Numbered from the stretch's first letter, positions 1 to 6,202 are shown. The stretch: DNA of 12,628 nucleotides from an uncultured Oscillibacter sp. (GCA_904393855.1 CAJFNE010000034.1:1-12628); one strand, 5' to 3'. A program made the numbers and translations. Notes: a model not told the origin generated them from the letters alone.

Positions 1-378
1 GGGGTTGGCGGGGCGGAAAGCGCCGTCAGCGTAACCGGAGATGATGCCCTCTTTCGCGCAGTACGCGATGTAGCCGGCAAACTCGTTGTTGATGGACACG
101 TCGCTGTAGGGAGCGGTGTCCGCGTGCAGCTCAGCCGCGGTGGTGGGGCCAAGGATCAGGTTGCAGATGATCTTGGCAGCGGCGCCACGGGTCAGGCCGC
201 CCTGAGGATTGAAGCTGCCGTCATTGTAGCCGTCGACAACTCCAATTTCGGAAATCACGGCGACGGCTTCATCATAAGTAATGTCCTCGTCATCCGTGAA
301 TTCCTTGGCGCTGGTGTTGACTACGACGAGGGACATCGCCATGGCCAACGCCAGCACCAGAGAAAGGAATTTCTTCAT
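1..378 (-). CDS. Secreted SLH-domain protein, N-terminal part (3' end outside window)
   Basis: S-layer-homology protein, probably held non-covalently at the cell wall through its SLH repeats. The visible 126 residues begin with a classic signal peptide (MKK, hydrophobic core about residues 4-20, likely cleavage after TSA at 22-24). A first SLH repeat follows (about 27-77, with GYNDGSF at 50-56 and TRGAAAK at 63-69, matching the family's GY.DG.F and TR.EAA signatures). A second begins near 91 (GYADGAF at 115-121) and is cut by the window edge. The ATG is preceded by AAGGAGGAG (384-392) at ideal spacing, so the start is secure. Because only two repeats are visible, the role of the rest is unknown: it could be a structural S-layer protein, a surface enzyme, or a small protein made only of SLH repeats. 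The gene has its own promoter and a leader of about 120 nt. Confidence 0.9.
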   Translation of the reverse strand, partial: MKKFLSLVLALAMAMSLVVVNTSAKEFTDDEDITYDEAVAVISEIGVVDGYNDGSFNPQGGLTRGAAAKIICNLILGPTTAAELHADTAPYSDVSINNEFAGYIAYCAKEGIISGYADGAFRPANP

Positions 379-410
379 GGATTCTCCTCCTTTTCAAATT
401 TCGCGAATCG

Positions 411-491
411 CGCCGGCGTCCGCTCCCAGGGGTACGGCATCGGGGGCTAGCCTACCCCGCATTACCCCGACGGGAGATGGGCGTCCCGGCG
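411..491 (-). promoter_or_regulatory. Highly foldable 5' leader of the SLH gene
   Basis: Read on the minus strand, four nested complementary pairs lie between the promoter and the ribosome-binding site. These are CGCCGG/CCGGCG (486-491 with 411-416), CTCCC/GGGAG (472-476 with 423-427), GGGGTA/TACCCC (463-468 with 429-434) and CGGGG/CCCCG (455-459 with 441-445, 9-nt loop). A small CGCG-ATT-CGCG hairpin (402-412) overlaps the base. There is no U-tract, so it is not an ordinary terminator. Long stable leaders are known on some S-layer mRNAs, where they prolong mRNA life; that role here is inference. Confidence 0.5.
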
Positions 492-505
492 TCCTTCGCA
501 ACCCA

Positions 506-534
506 ACTGTACGCAATCTTTCCAGTGGTTTCAA
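506..534 (-). promoter_or_regulatory. Sigma-A-like promoter of the SLH gene
   Basis: On the minus strand, TTGAAA (529-534) and TACAGT (506-511) are separated by exactly 17 nt. Transcription would start near 499, giving a leader of about 120 nt before the ATG at 378. Confidence 0.5.
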
Positions 535-549
535 GGGTTTGGGCGTTCT

Positions 550-578
550 TTTAACTCAACTGAAAATCGGCGTATCAT
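550..578 (+). promoter_or_regulatory. Possible plus-strand promoter with no intact gene behind it
   Basis: TTTAAC (550-555), 17 nt, TATCAT (573-578). A strong AGGAGG (598-603) and ATG (612) follow at proper spacing, but the reading frame runs at once into the terminator shared with the convergent gene at 662-1942. The -35 is weak. Confidence 0.3.
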
Positions 579-584
579 ATAACA

Positions 585-690
585 GGATTGTTTGATAGGA
601 GGACATAACAAATGGATTTCATGTCAGCGAACCGTAACAAAAAAGCGGAGCGGCCCGAATGTCACCCGGACGACTCCGCTTTCTGTTTTT
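585..690 (+). ncRNA. Candidate short transcript / remnant gene start
   Basis: If the promoter at 550-578 is active, it would make an RNA of about 100 nt. It would carry AGGAGG plus ATG at 612 and end at the hairpin 642-650/674-682, followed on this strand by a run of T broken by C and G (680-690). The frame opened by the ATG is 67 codons, but beyond about 15 codons it is simply the antisense of the convergent gene and has no protein-like character. It could be a small RNA, a leader peptide or the severed 5' end of a lost gene. Sequence alone cannot decide. Confidence 0.22.
639..682 (-). terminator. Intrinsic terminator overlapping the end of the double-recombinase gene
   Basis: On minus, AAAGCGGAG (674-682) pairs with CTCCGCTTT (642-650) across a 23-nt loop, and the stem runs into six T (639-644). 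The stop codon (662-664) lies in the loop, so the hairpin begins inside the last codons. The plus strand has a weaker T-run, so it may work both ways. Confidence 0.65.
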
Positions 691-1942
691 CTGGCTCCGG
701 CAGGGAGTACTTCTGGCCCCGCTGGACCAGGTCCCCCCGCTCCACCAGCCGCCGCAGCAGCAGCGTGCACTGCTTGGGCCGGATGTGCAGCAGCTGGACG
801 ATGTCCTGCCGGTAGGCGAACCCCGCCTGGGTGAGGTACGCCCGGATGGTCTCCCAGTGCCGCTCCGGCGGCACCACGCTGCCGGGGAGATAGTACTTCG
901 CACCGATGCGCACCAGCTTCCGCTGCTCTGTCAGCCGGTGCAGCCGCCCATAGGCCGCCGTCTTGGACACCCCCAGCAGCGCCGTCACGTCCCCCCGGGA
1001 CAGGGGGCCCTGCTGGGCGGCCTCCAGCAGCCGGGCGTCTTCGTCCTCCCGGCCCTCGTCCCGCCGCAGATCCCGCAGGGACGTGTGCTCCATCCCGCCC
1101 CGGATCAGGGCCGCCCGGGTCATTCGGGACAGGCGGGGCAGGTCCACGGGGTTTCGGGAGCGCTCCGTCAGCAGTACCTGGGGCGGGTCGCCGGGGCGGA
1201 CGCGGCGGCGGGTGTCCTCCAGCATCCGGCGGACGGCGTTGGTGAGAGGCACTTCCCGGTCCGGCAGGCATAGGGCGTCCCGGTCAAAGTCCACCTGGTC
1301 CCAGGTGAGGGCCGCGATTTCCTGGGCCTGTAAACCCAGCTGCCATGCCAGCCACAGGGCCAGGCCCGCCGGGCTGCTCCGCTCCGCCTGCAGCACCCGC
1401 CACAGCTTGAACTCGTCCACCTGGCCGGAGCGGGGGGTGGATTTCTTCTCCTCCGCCTTCTCCGCCACCAGGGCGGAGAAGCGCACCTGCAGGGCGGGGA
1501 CCTCCACGCCGCTGATCCGGGCCACCTCCGCCCACCCCTTGTCTGCCAGCTGCCGCAAGATCCAGTCGTGGCGCAGGTCCATGAGCCGCACGGAGCGCTG
1601 ACCCTCCCTGTCCAGGGCCAGCCGGGCCAGCCGGGAGATGCTCTCCGGCGCCAGGGGCGTCTTTCCCCGGGAGGACAGCACCACCCGGGGGGACAGGTCC
1701 CCCTGGGCCTCGTACAGCCGCCACAGCTCCGCCCGCAGGTCCGGCTCCAGGGGGACCATCCGATCCGGCAGCTCCAGCCGGTTGTCCAGAAAGGACACCT
1801 GGTTCCAGGTGAGGGCGGAGATCTCCTCCCGGGTCAGCCCTGCCTGCCACGCCAGGCGCAGCACGACGCCCTCCGGCCCCGCCTGCTCCAGGATGCGGCC
1901 CATGGCCTCCGGGTCCGGGCGGTTCACCACGTATTTCCGCAT
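662..1942 (-). CDS. Tandem degenerate tyrosine-recombinase domains fused to two winged helices
   Basis: A 426-aa protein. Residues about 9-160 and 175-295 are two copies of a phage-integrase-like catalytic fold. Over residues 27-65 versus 195-233, 24 of 39 positions are identical by hand count (shared LTW.QV.F and LPDR.VPL). The box-I arginine expected after GL is T37 in copy 1 and Q205 in copy 2. Copy 1 keeps LRH (123-125) but has GV where GH is usual and no clear nucleophilic tyrosine; copy 2 has only LRDLRR (289-294). The N-terminal SAM-like arm-binding domain is absent. Residues about 303-352 and 358-414 each read as a winged helix (helix-turn-helix then a K/Q-Y-Y/S-LP wing). Recombination activity is therefore unlikely, and a DNA-binding or regulatory role is inferred. 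The ATG follows GGGAGGAG (1951-1958). An AT-rich stretch upstream shows no convincing promoter (TTTGTT-17-TGTAAG is weak). Confidence 0.72.
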   Translation of the reverse strand: MRKYVVNRPDPEAMGRILEQAGPEGVVLRLAWQAGLTREEISALTWNQVSFLDNRLELPDRMVPLEPDLRAELWRLYEAQGDLSPRVVLSSRGKTPLAPESISRLARLALDREGQRSVRLMDLRHDWILRQLADKGWAEVARISGVEVPALQVRFSALVAEKAEEKKSTPRSGQVDEFKLWRVLQAERSSPAGLALWLAWQLGLQAQEIAALTWDQVDFDRDALCLPDREVPLTNAVRRMLEDTRRRVRPGDPPQVLLTERSRNPVDLPRLSRMTRAALIRGGMEHTSLRDLRRDEGREDEDARLLEAAQQGPLSRGDVTALLGVSKTAAYGRLHRLTEQRKLVRIGAKYYLPGSVVPPERHWETIRAYLTQAGFAYRQDIVQLLHIRPKQCTLLLRRLVERGDLVQRGQKYSLPEPEKQKAESSG

Positions 1943-1992
1943 GGGCGCGCCTCCTCCCTTACTTACAAAATGTTATTTTTGCACAACAAATA

Positions 1993-2018
1993 AGGCGGAC
2001 TTTTGGAAAAATCCGCCT
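1993..2018 (-). terminator. Terminator after the 107-aa gene, likely bidirectional
   Basis: AGGCGGA (1993-1999) pairs with TCCGCCT (2012-2018) across a 12-nt loop. On minus, the stem is followed by TATTTGTTG, and on plus by GTGTTTTTT. It lies just after the stop codon at 2036 and upstream of the next minus gene. Confidence 0.65.
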
Positions 2019-2035
2019 GTGTTTTTTCCTGTAAT

Positions 2036-2359
2036 TCAGGCCTCTGCCTGGTCCGGCGGTGTGCCGGGGGACCGGATGCCGGTCAGGTCCCAACAGCCGT
2101 GCCGGGTGATGAGACCGCCGGAGAGCCGCCCGTCCTGCACGGTGAAAATGGCGTCATAGGGCTCCTGATCCACTGAGGAGCGGATGTCTCCGGAGATCAG
2201 GTACTTACCGCTCTTCAGCACGCTGCCGGAAAACCGGCTGCGGTGCCCCAGCAGGCTGAGATAGCCGGACACCGCCTGGGTGTCCTCCTGCAGCATCAAT
2301 TCCCCGGCCCGGGGACCCAGCTGACTTTGCAGCATGACTGCATAGCAAACCTTCTTCAC
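2036..2359 (-). CDS. Unrecognised 107-aa protein
   Basis: I do not recognise this family. I start it at the GTG at 2357-2359 because AGGAG (2367-2371) sits 7 nt upstream. An in-frame ATG at 2425 would place the promoter's TATAAT inside the gene and has no ribosome-binding site. The N-terminus (KKVCYAVMLQ) is mildly hydrophobic, but no convincing signal peptide or transmembrane helix follows. Residues about 35-95 alternate short hydrophobic and Gly/Ser/Asp stretches (SGKYLISGDI, DAIFTVQDG, GCWDLTGI), suggesting a small beta-rich fold. The C-terminus is Pro-rich and probably disordered. It is a single-gene unit bounded by a terminator below and its own promoter above. The neighbouring TetR-type gene could regulate it, but nothing shown proves that. 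Confidence 0.6.
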   Translation of the reverse strand: MKKVCYAVMLQSQLGPRAGELMLQEDTQAVSGYLSLLGHRSRFSGSVLKSGKYLISGDIRSSVDQEPYDAIFTVQDGRLSGGLITRHGCWDLTGIRSPGTPPDQAEA

Positions 2360-2380
2360 ATCATCACTCCTGTACGACGC

Positions 2381-2409
2381 ATTATAATGGGACAAAAAAA
2401 TGGTAAAAA
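2381..2409 (-). promoter_or_regulatory. Putative promoter of the 107-aa gene
   Basis: A perfect TATAAT on minus (2381-2386) lies about 22 nt upstream of the GTG. At 17 nt spacing the -35 is TTTTTA, which is weak, but the region is AT-rich. The leader would be only about 15 nt. The -10 lies in a palindromic ATTATAAT, so a plus-strand -10 is equally possible. Confidence 0.4.
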
Positions 2410-2437
2410 CGGTCACTTTTTCCAAAAACGTCTAAAT

Positions 2438-2464
2438 TTTGACAAAATGAAAGAAATTGTCAAA
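2438..2464. repeat. Inverted repeat, possible operator
   Basis: TTTGACAA (2438-2445) and TTGTCAAA (2457-2464) are perfect 8-nt inverted arms around an 11-nt A-rich spacer. The element lies between the terminator of the TetR-type gene and the promoter of the 107-aa gene, about 65-90 nt upstream of the expected start site. No T-tract suits a terminator. It could bind a dimeric regulator; no second copy was seen elsewhere in the window. Confidence 0.35.
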
Positions 2465-2487
2465 TAAAACGGAGAGCAAACAAGAAA

Positions 2488-2514
2488 GCGGGGACAGGAA
2501 TTTCCTGTCCCCGC
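2488..2514 (-). terminator. Terminator of the TetR-family gene
   Basis: A perfect palindrome around one central base: GCGGGGACAGG (2488-2498) pairs with CCTGTCCCCGC (2504-2514) across AATTT. On minus it is followed by TTTCTTGTTTG, about 20 nt after the stop codon of the regulator. Confidence 0.75.
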
Positions 2515-2535
2515 GTATCGGGGTAAGATGCGTAA

Positions 2536-3111
2536 TCAGGCCAGATTCTGCCAGGCCGCGCCCACGGATCCCTGCTGAATCAGGGTTTCCAGCAGGGAGA
2601 TCAGGGCCTCCGGCGGCTGGGGCAGGTCCCCTTGAATCCAGCTTTCCAGCAGAGCCAGCAGGAGGGTCTCCCAGCAGGCCAGCTGTGCCTGGTCCGATGC
2701 CGGGTCCTCCGCGGTTCCGCAGCGGCGCCGGTAATAGGCCAACGTCTGGGCCAGCAGACTGCCCATGGCACTTGACAGCAGATCCCGCAGGCCGCTCCGG
2801 CCCCGGTTTTCCAGCAGGGCCTGGTAGTAGCGGCGGTGCCGGGCGATGTATTGCAGGAGATCTGTCGTGGCCTGCTGCCAGGTGAGGCAGAACTCCTGCC
2901 GCGCAAGCAGCTGCTGTGCCTCCCGGCGCAGGGACCAGTCGAACAGGGCGCATACGTCGGGGAAGTGGTAGTAGAATGACTGCCGCCGGATGCCGCACAG
3001 CGCGGTCAGCTCCCGCACGCGGATTTGATCCAAAGGCTTTTGCTCCAAGAGCTGCCGGAGAGCGCGGTCCAGATCGTTTTTCGTTCGGTTTTCACAGAGT
3101 TCCGCTGGCAT
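2536..3111 (-). CDS. TetR/AcrR-family transcriptional regulator (DhaS-like N-terminus)
   Basis: A 191-aa one-component regulator. Residues about 10-58 form the TetR DNA-binding domain: TK at the start of helix 1, helix-turn-helix about 31-53, and recognition helix RRQSFYYHF (42-50) followed by P/D and a W at 59. This matches the DhaS-like subgroup (NRQTFYYHFKDIYDL.EW type). The remaining about 130 residues are helical, with Trp/Leu/Gln-rich stretches as in TetR ligand-binding and dimerisation domains. The ligand is unknown. The ATG has a purine-rich ribosome-binding site (AGAGGAAGG on minus). It is transcribed alone, with its own promoter and terminator. No dihydroxyacetone kinase or transporter genes lie nearby, so its target is probably the adjacent 107-aa gene, itself, or something distant; this is not resolved. 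Confidence 0.85.
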   Translation of the reverse strand: MPAELCENRTKNDLDRALRQLLEQKPLDQIRVRELTALCGIRRQSFYYHFPDVCALFDWSLRREAQQLLARQEFCLTWQQATTDLLQYIARHRRYYQALLENRGRSGLRDLLSSAMGSLLAQTLAYYRRRCGTAEDPASDQAQLACWETLLLALLESWIQGDLPQPPEALISLLETLIQQGSVGAAWQNLA

Positions 3112-3167
3112 AGGTGTACCTTCCTCTCTCTCACAGTCCGCTTTTCCAGGTGACAGCGGTTAATTCT

Positions 3168-3196
3168 AGCATACCGTGAGCCACTCCGTCCGTCAA
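3168..3196 (-). promoter_or_regulatory. Promoter of the TetR-family gene
   Basis: On minus, TTGACG (3191-3196), 17 nt, TATGCT (3168-3173). The -10 is followed by AGAATTAA. The leader would be about 50 nt to the ATG at 3111. Confidence 0.55.
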
Positions 3197-3221
3197 GACG
3201 CCTTAGAAGGCACAGAAGCGT

Positions 3222-3251
3222 AAAAAAACGCCGGGGCAAGCCGCCCCGGCG
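3222..3251 (-). terminator. Terminator of the blaI-blaR1-membrane protein operon
   Basis: On minus, CGCCGGGGC (3243-3251) pairs with GCCCCGGCG (3229-3237) across a 5-nt loop, followed by seven T (3222-3228). It lies 21 nt after the stop of the last gene of the operon. Confidence 0.9.
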
Positions 3252-3272
3252 CTTAGTTTACCGCGAGATCTG

Positions 3273-3860
3273 CTAGGATACCGTCTCCTGCGGGGGTGCG
3301 TCCTCCCGGAAGAGCCGCCGCAGGGCGAACAGCGCCGCCATGATGCAGAGGCCCGCGATCACGCAGGCCGCGGCCAGCAGGGTCAGAACCACGGCCCCGG
3401 CGCCCTCCCAATCCAGCGGCAGGTAGGTCAGGCAGACCGCCGCCGTCAGCAGCACCGTCTGGAGGGTCCGCCAGCGGAGCAGCCGGGCATCCACGCCCTC
3501 CCCCGGGGGCTGGTAGGCCGCCGCCAGGCCGGCGCAGTCCGTGAGGAACTGGAAGTGGAAGTACAGCTGCACCACGCTGATCACCAGGTCCACCGGCGGC
3601 AGGTGGCCGGTGACGCTGCCGCCGAAGAGGGCCAGGCCCCAGTCCGCGCCGTTCCACAGCGCCAGCAGGATTCCCAGGGGCCGCAGCAGCGCCAGGTCCC
3701 GCCGCTCCCCCTGGAGCTTGCCGATGGCGGAGAGGAACAGCAGGTAGGCCGCCCAGTCCGGCAGGATGTTGAGGGCCCCCAGGTTGATGTCCAGGTAGAG
3801 AAAGAAGTATCCCCAGGCAGCGTGGGACGCGCCCCGGTATAAGGTCTCCCGGTCTGTCAT
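3273..3860 (-). CDS. Polytopic membrane protein, third gene of the blaI-blaR1 operon
   Basis: A 195-aa integral membrane protein of unknown function. Hydrophobic segments lie at about 14-31, 33-48, 60-80, 90-106, 130-148 and 154-180, giving five or six membrane spans. Short charged loops (GKLQGERRD, PPGEGVDARLLRWR) and a basic RRLFRED tail suggest a cytoplasmic C-terminus. No enzymatic motif is visible. Its ATG overlaps the blaR1 stop by four bases (ATGA), and GGAGG lies just upstream, so the two are almost certainly translationally coupled. Belonging to a BlaI-controlled operon, it is the only non-regulatory gene of the unit. It could therefore be the effector (envelope defence, transport or signalling), or an accessory of the sensor. 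I do not recognise the family. Confidence 0.78.
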   Translation of the reverse strand: MTDRETLYRGASHAAWGYFFLYLDINLGALNILPDWAAYLLFLSAIGKLQGERRDLALLRPLGILLALWNGADWGLALFGGSVTGHLPPVDLVISVVQLYFHFQFLTDCAGLAAAYQPPGEGVDARLLRWRTLQTVLLTAAVCLTYLPLDWEGAGAVVLTLLAAACVIAGLCIMAALFALRRLFREDAPPQETVS

Positions 3861-5821
3861 TGCGGTCCTCCTTCCACCGGCAGGAGCGTCAGCTCCGCCG
3901 CCAGCTCGCCGTTCAGGTACAGGTCCGCGGCATAGGATGCGGGCAGGGGGGCCAGCTCCCCGAGGCCCTGATAGCCGGACCCGCCGCCGCCCAGGAACAG
4001 GTCCCCGTCCAGGTCGCCGGGCCCCAGCCGGGTGGAGGCCCAGCTGCTGCCGTCACTGCTGGAACCGCCGCCCCCCTGATTACCGGGGTTCCGCAGCTCG
4101 GGACGCGCCTCCCCCTCCGCCATGGGGGCGACGCTGACGCCGATCTGACGATAGGCGGCCTGCCCATCCGGCTCTCCGATATATTCCGCCAGCAGCAGGT
4201 CGTTCTCCGACACGTCGTCAAACTCCGCCCGGGGCTGAGGCGTCAGGTCAAAGGAGGTCTGGGGGCCGAAAAACCAGCTGCCACTGTCCTCTATGGTGAC
4301 AGTGGATGTCACTTTACAGCTGGTCTGATGCCGCACCGTCACCCGGAAATCCCCAGCCTCCGCCTGATAGAGGAAGGCGGGCAGGTCCTCGCAGCCCCAG
4401 CTGGCCCAGCTGCCGTCCTGGGTGGCGACCGTCTGAAAATTTCCCTGGGGGACCACCACCCAGCGGCGGTCCTCCCGGTACGCCCGCACGGTCTGGCAGG
4501 CCAGATAGTAGGTGTCCGGCTCCATGTCCGGCGGGTCCAGGAGCTCCACCACCAGCAGGGCTTCCCAGACCTCCGGGGCGGTCTCCCGCAGGTTGTAATA
4601 GGTGTAGCCGGAGTGCTGGTGGGGCTCGGCGGGGATGCCGCTGTCCCACAGCCCGTCGCCGCCGTCCTCCGCCGCCCGCAGCTCCGCCGCCAGGGCGGAC
4701 TGCTCCGCCAGCGGCGCGCACAGGGCCCGGTAGATGAAATTCTGGTCCAGCACCGCCTTGGCGTAGGCGTCCAGCGCCCCGGCATAGGTGGTGCAGGACA
4801 CCGTCCGGGCGGAGGCCATGGCGGCGGCCTGGTTCAGGGAGCCGGAGAGCTGCTCCCCGGAGGGGACCGCCTGGGAGCGGGTGCTCAGCAGCAGGGGCAG
4901 GGCCAGGATCACCGCCGCGCAGACGGACACCAGCCCCATCCCCGCCGGGTACCGCTTGAAGCGGGCGATGGCCTCGATCCTGCGCCGGATGTTCTGCCCG
5001 CCGTTGGCCATGGAGGAGGTCCCCGGGGTCCGGGCGTACCGCTCGTTGGCCATGGACAGGAGGATGCGGCCGTAGTCCCGCCGGTCCTCCCCCTCCAGCC
5101 GCTCCAGCACCCGCTGGTCGCAGAGGGATTCCAGGTCGTTGCCCGCCCGGTCGGCGCAGTACCAGAGGAGCGGGTTGCACCAGTGGATGCACCGGAACAG
5201 GCAGATGACGAGACCCCAGGCGGCGTCGCGGTGCTTCCGGTGCAGCAATTCATGAAGCAAAACCTTTTCGTCCAGCACCTCCCCGGCGGGCAGGGCCAGC
5301 ACCGGCCGGAACACCCCGCAGACAAAGGCGGAGGACAGCCCCGGCACCTCCACGGCGGGGCAGGACGGCAGGCCATAGGCCTCCGCCGCCGCGGCGATTT
5401 GGGCGGACGGCTCCGCCCCGGCGGGGGTTCCCCGCCGGAGGGCCAGCCGCAGGCGGAAGTAGGAGACGGCATACCGGGCCAGGAAGAACACCACTCCCAG
5501 CACATAGGCCGCGAACACCCATGCCGCCGCCGTCTCCGGCACCGCCAGCCGGGGCAGGGGGATGGGGGCCGTCACGGACGTCAGGCCGTAGTCCCCGGTG
5601 AGGGCGGTCTTCAGCGTCTCCACCAGCCAGGGCCAGTTCACCAGCGCGTACCGCCCGCCCCAGCCCGCCGGGAGCAGCAGCACCAGACCCAGCAGCCCCC
5701 ACACGCCCGCCTGCCAGCGGGGGGACAGCTTGTCCCGGAACACCGCCTTCACCACCAGCAGCAGCGCCGCCGCGCCGGAGGCCGTCAGGGTCTGCAGGAG
5801 GAATCCCCAGATGTCCGTCAT
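3857..5821 (-). CDS. BlaR1/MecR1-like M56 membrane metalloprotease with non-standard sensor region
   Basis: A 654-aa antirepressor protease. Membrane segments lie at about 5-28, 38-53, 100-118 and 296-313. The zinc-protease motif HELLH is at 190-194, followed by a conserved N-P-L-L-W-Y segment (216-221) and E231 in NDLESLCDQ, the likely third ligand. This order is typical of the M56 family, whose members cleave or inactivate a BlaI-type repressor after sensing a signal outside the cell. In beta-lactam sensors the C-terminal domain is penicillin-binding. Here residues about 317-654 show no S-x-x-K/SxN/KTG series that I can identify. They contain Gly/Ser-rich linkers (583-592, 611-621), so the ligand is unknown and beta-lactam sensing should not be assumed. 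The ATG follows blaI by 3 nt, with GGAGGTG inside the end of blaI. About 110 residues longer than a minimal BlaR1-like core plus short tail; not obviously truncated. Confidence 0.88.
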   Translation of the reverse strand: MTDIWGFLLQTLTASGAAALLLVVKAVFRDKLSPRWQAGVWGLLGLVLLLPAGWGGRYALVNWPWLVETLKTALTGDYGLTSVTAPIPLPRLAVPETAAAWVFAAYVLGVVFFLARYAVSYFRLRLALRRGTPAGAEPSAQIAAAAEAYGLPSCPAVEVPGLSSAFVCGVFRPVLALPAGEVLDEKVLLHELLHRKHRDAAWGLVICLFRCIHWCNPLLWYCADRAGNDLESLCDQRVLERLEGEDRRDYGRILLSMANERYARTPGTSSMANGGQNIRRRIEAIARFKRYPAGMGLVSVCAAVILALPLLLSTRSQAVPSGEQLSGSLNQAAAMASARTVSCTTYAGALDAYAKAVLDQNFIYRALCAPLAEQSALAAELRAAEDGGDGLWDSGIPAEPHQHSGYTYYNLRETAPEVWEALLVVELLDPPDMEPDTYYLACQTVRAYREDRRWVVVPQGNFQTVATQDGSWASWGCEDLPAFLYQAEAGDFRVTVRHQTSCKVTSTVTIEDSGSWFFGPQTSFDLTPQPRAEFDDVSENDLLLAEYIGEPDGQAAYRQIGVSVAPMAEGEARPELRNPGNQGGGGSSSDGSSWASTRLGPGDLDGDLFLGGGGSGYQGLGELAPLPASYAADLYLNGELAAELTLLPVEGGPQ

Positions 5822-5824
5822 GGC

Positions 5825-6190
5825 TTACACCTCCATCTCGTCCAGCAGGCGGCGCAGCTGTTCCCGCTCCTGGGGGGAGAGGGGCTCCTCCTTCAAAAAG
5901 GCCGCCACCAAATCCCCGGCGGAGCCCCGATACACCCGCCGGAGGAAGCTCCGCCGCTCCTGGGCCTGGCAGTCCGCCCGGTCCAGGGCCGCCCGGTAGC
6001 GGTGGGGGGAGGCGGCCTTGTCAATGGCCACCAGCCCCTTGGCCTCCATCCGGGTGAGATAGGTCAGCACGGTGTTCCGGCTCCAGCCGGTCTCCGGGCG
6101 CAGGGCCTCCGTGAGTTCCCCCAGGGTGCTGCCCCCGGCGTCCCACAGGGCGGTCAGCACCGTCCACTCCCGATCCGACAGCTGCGGCAT
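5825..6190 (-). CDS. BlaI/MecI/CopY-family repressor
   Basis: A 121-aa winged-helix repressor. Residues 1-70 carry the family pattern: LSDREWTVLTALW at the start, T-x-x-E-L in the second helix, W-S-R-N-T-V-x-T-Y-L-x-R-M-x-x-K-G (36-52) as recognition helix, and the wing with Y65. Residues about 75-120 form the helical dimerisation part; VAAFL (95-99) lies where BlaI proteins are cut by their BlaR1 partner, although the exact scissile bond here is inference. As first gene of the operon it is expected to bind the two TACA-NN-TGTA sites in its own promoter and shut off the unit until the protease inactivates it. AGGAGG lies 9 nt upstream of the ATG and overlaps the downstream operator. I give no gene symbol because the inducer need not be a beta-lactam. 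Confidence 0.92.
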   Translation of the reverse strand: MPQLSDREWTVLTALWDAGGSTLGELTEALRPETGWSRNTVLTYLTRMEAKGLVAIDKAASPHRYRAALDRADCQAQERRSFLRRVYRGSAGDLVAAFLKEEPLSPQEREQLRRLLDEMEV

Positions 6191-6202
6191 GGCATATCCC
6201 TC

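Noticed and set aside
662..1942. Active integrase marking a mobile element
   Set aside because: Catalytic residues are missing, no phage or transfer genes are nearby, no flanking attachment repeats were seen, and base composition matches the surroundings.
2036..2425. Longer ATG start for the 107-aa protein
   Set aside because: It would include the TATAAT box in the coding region and lacks a ribosome-binding site; the GTG at 2359 has AGGAG at proper spacing.
3857..6190. Beta-lactam resistance operon
   Set aside because: There is no beta-lactamase or PBP2a gene, and the sensor region does not read as penicillin-binding.
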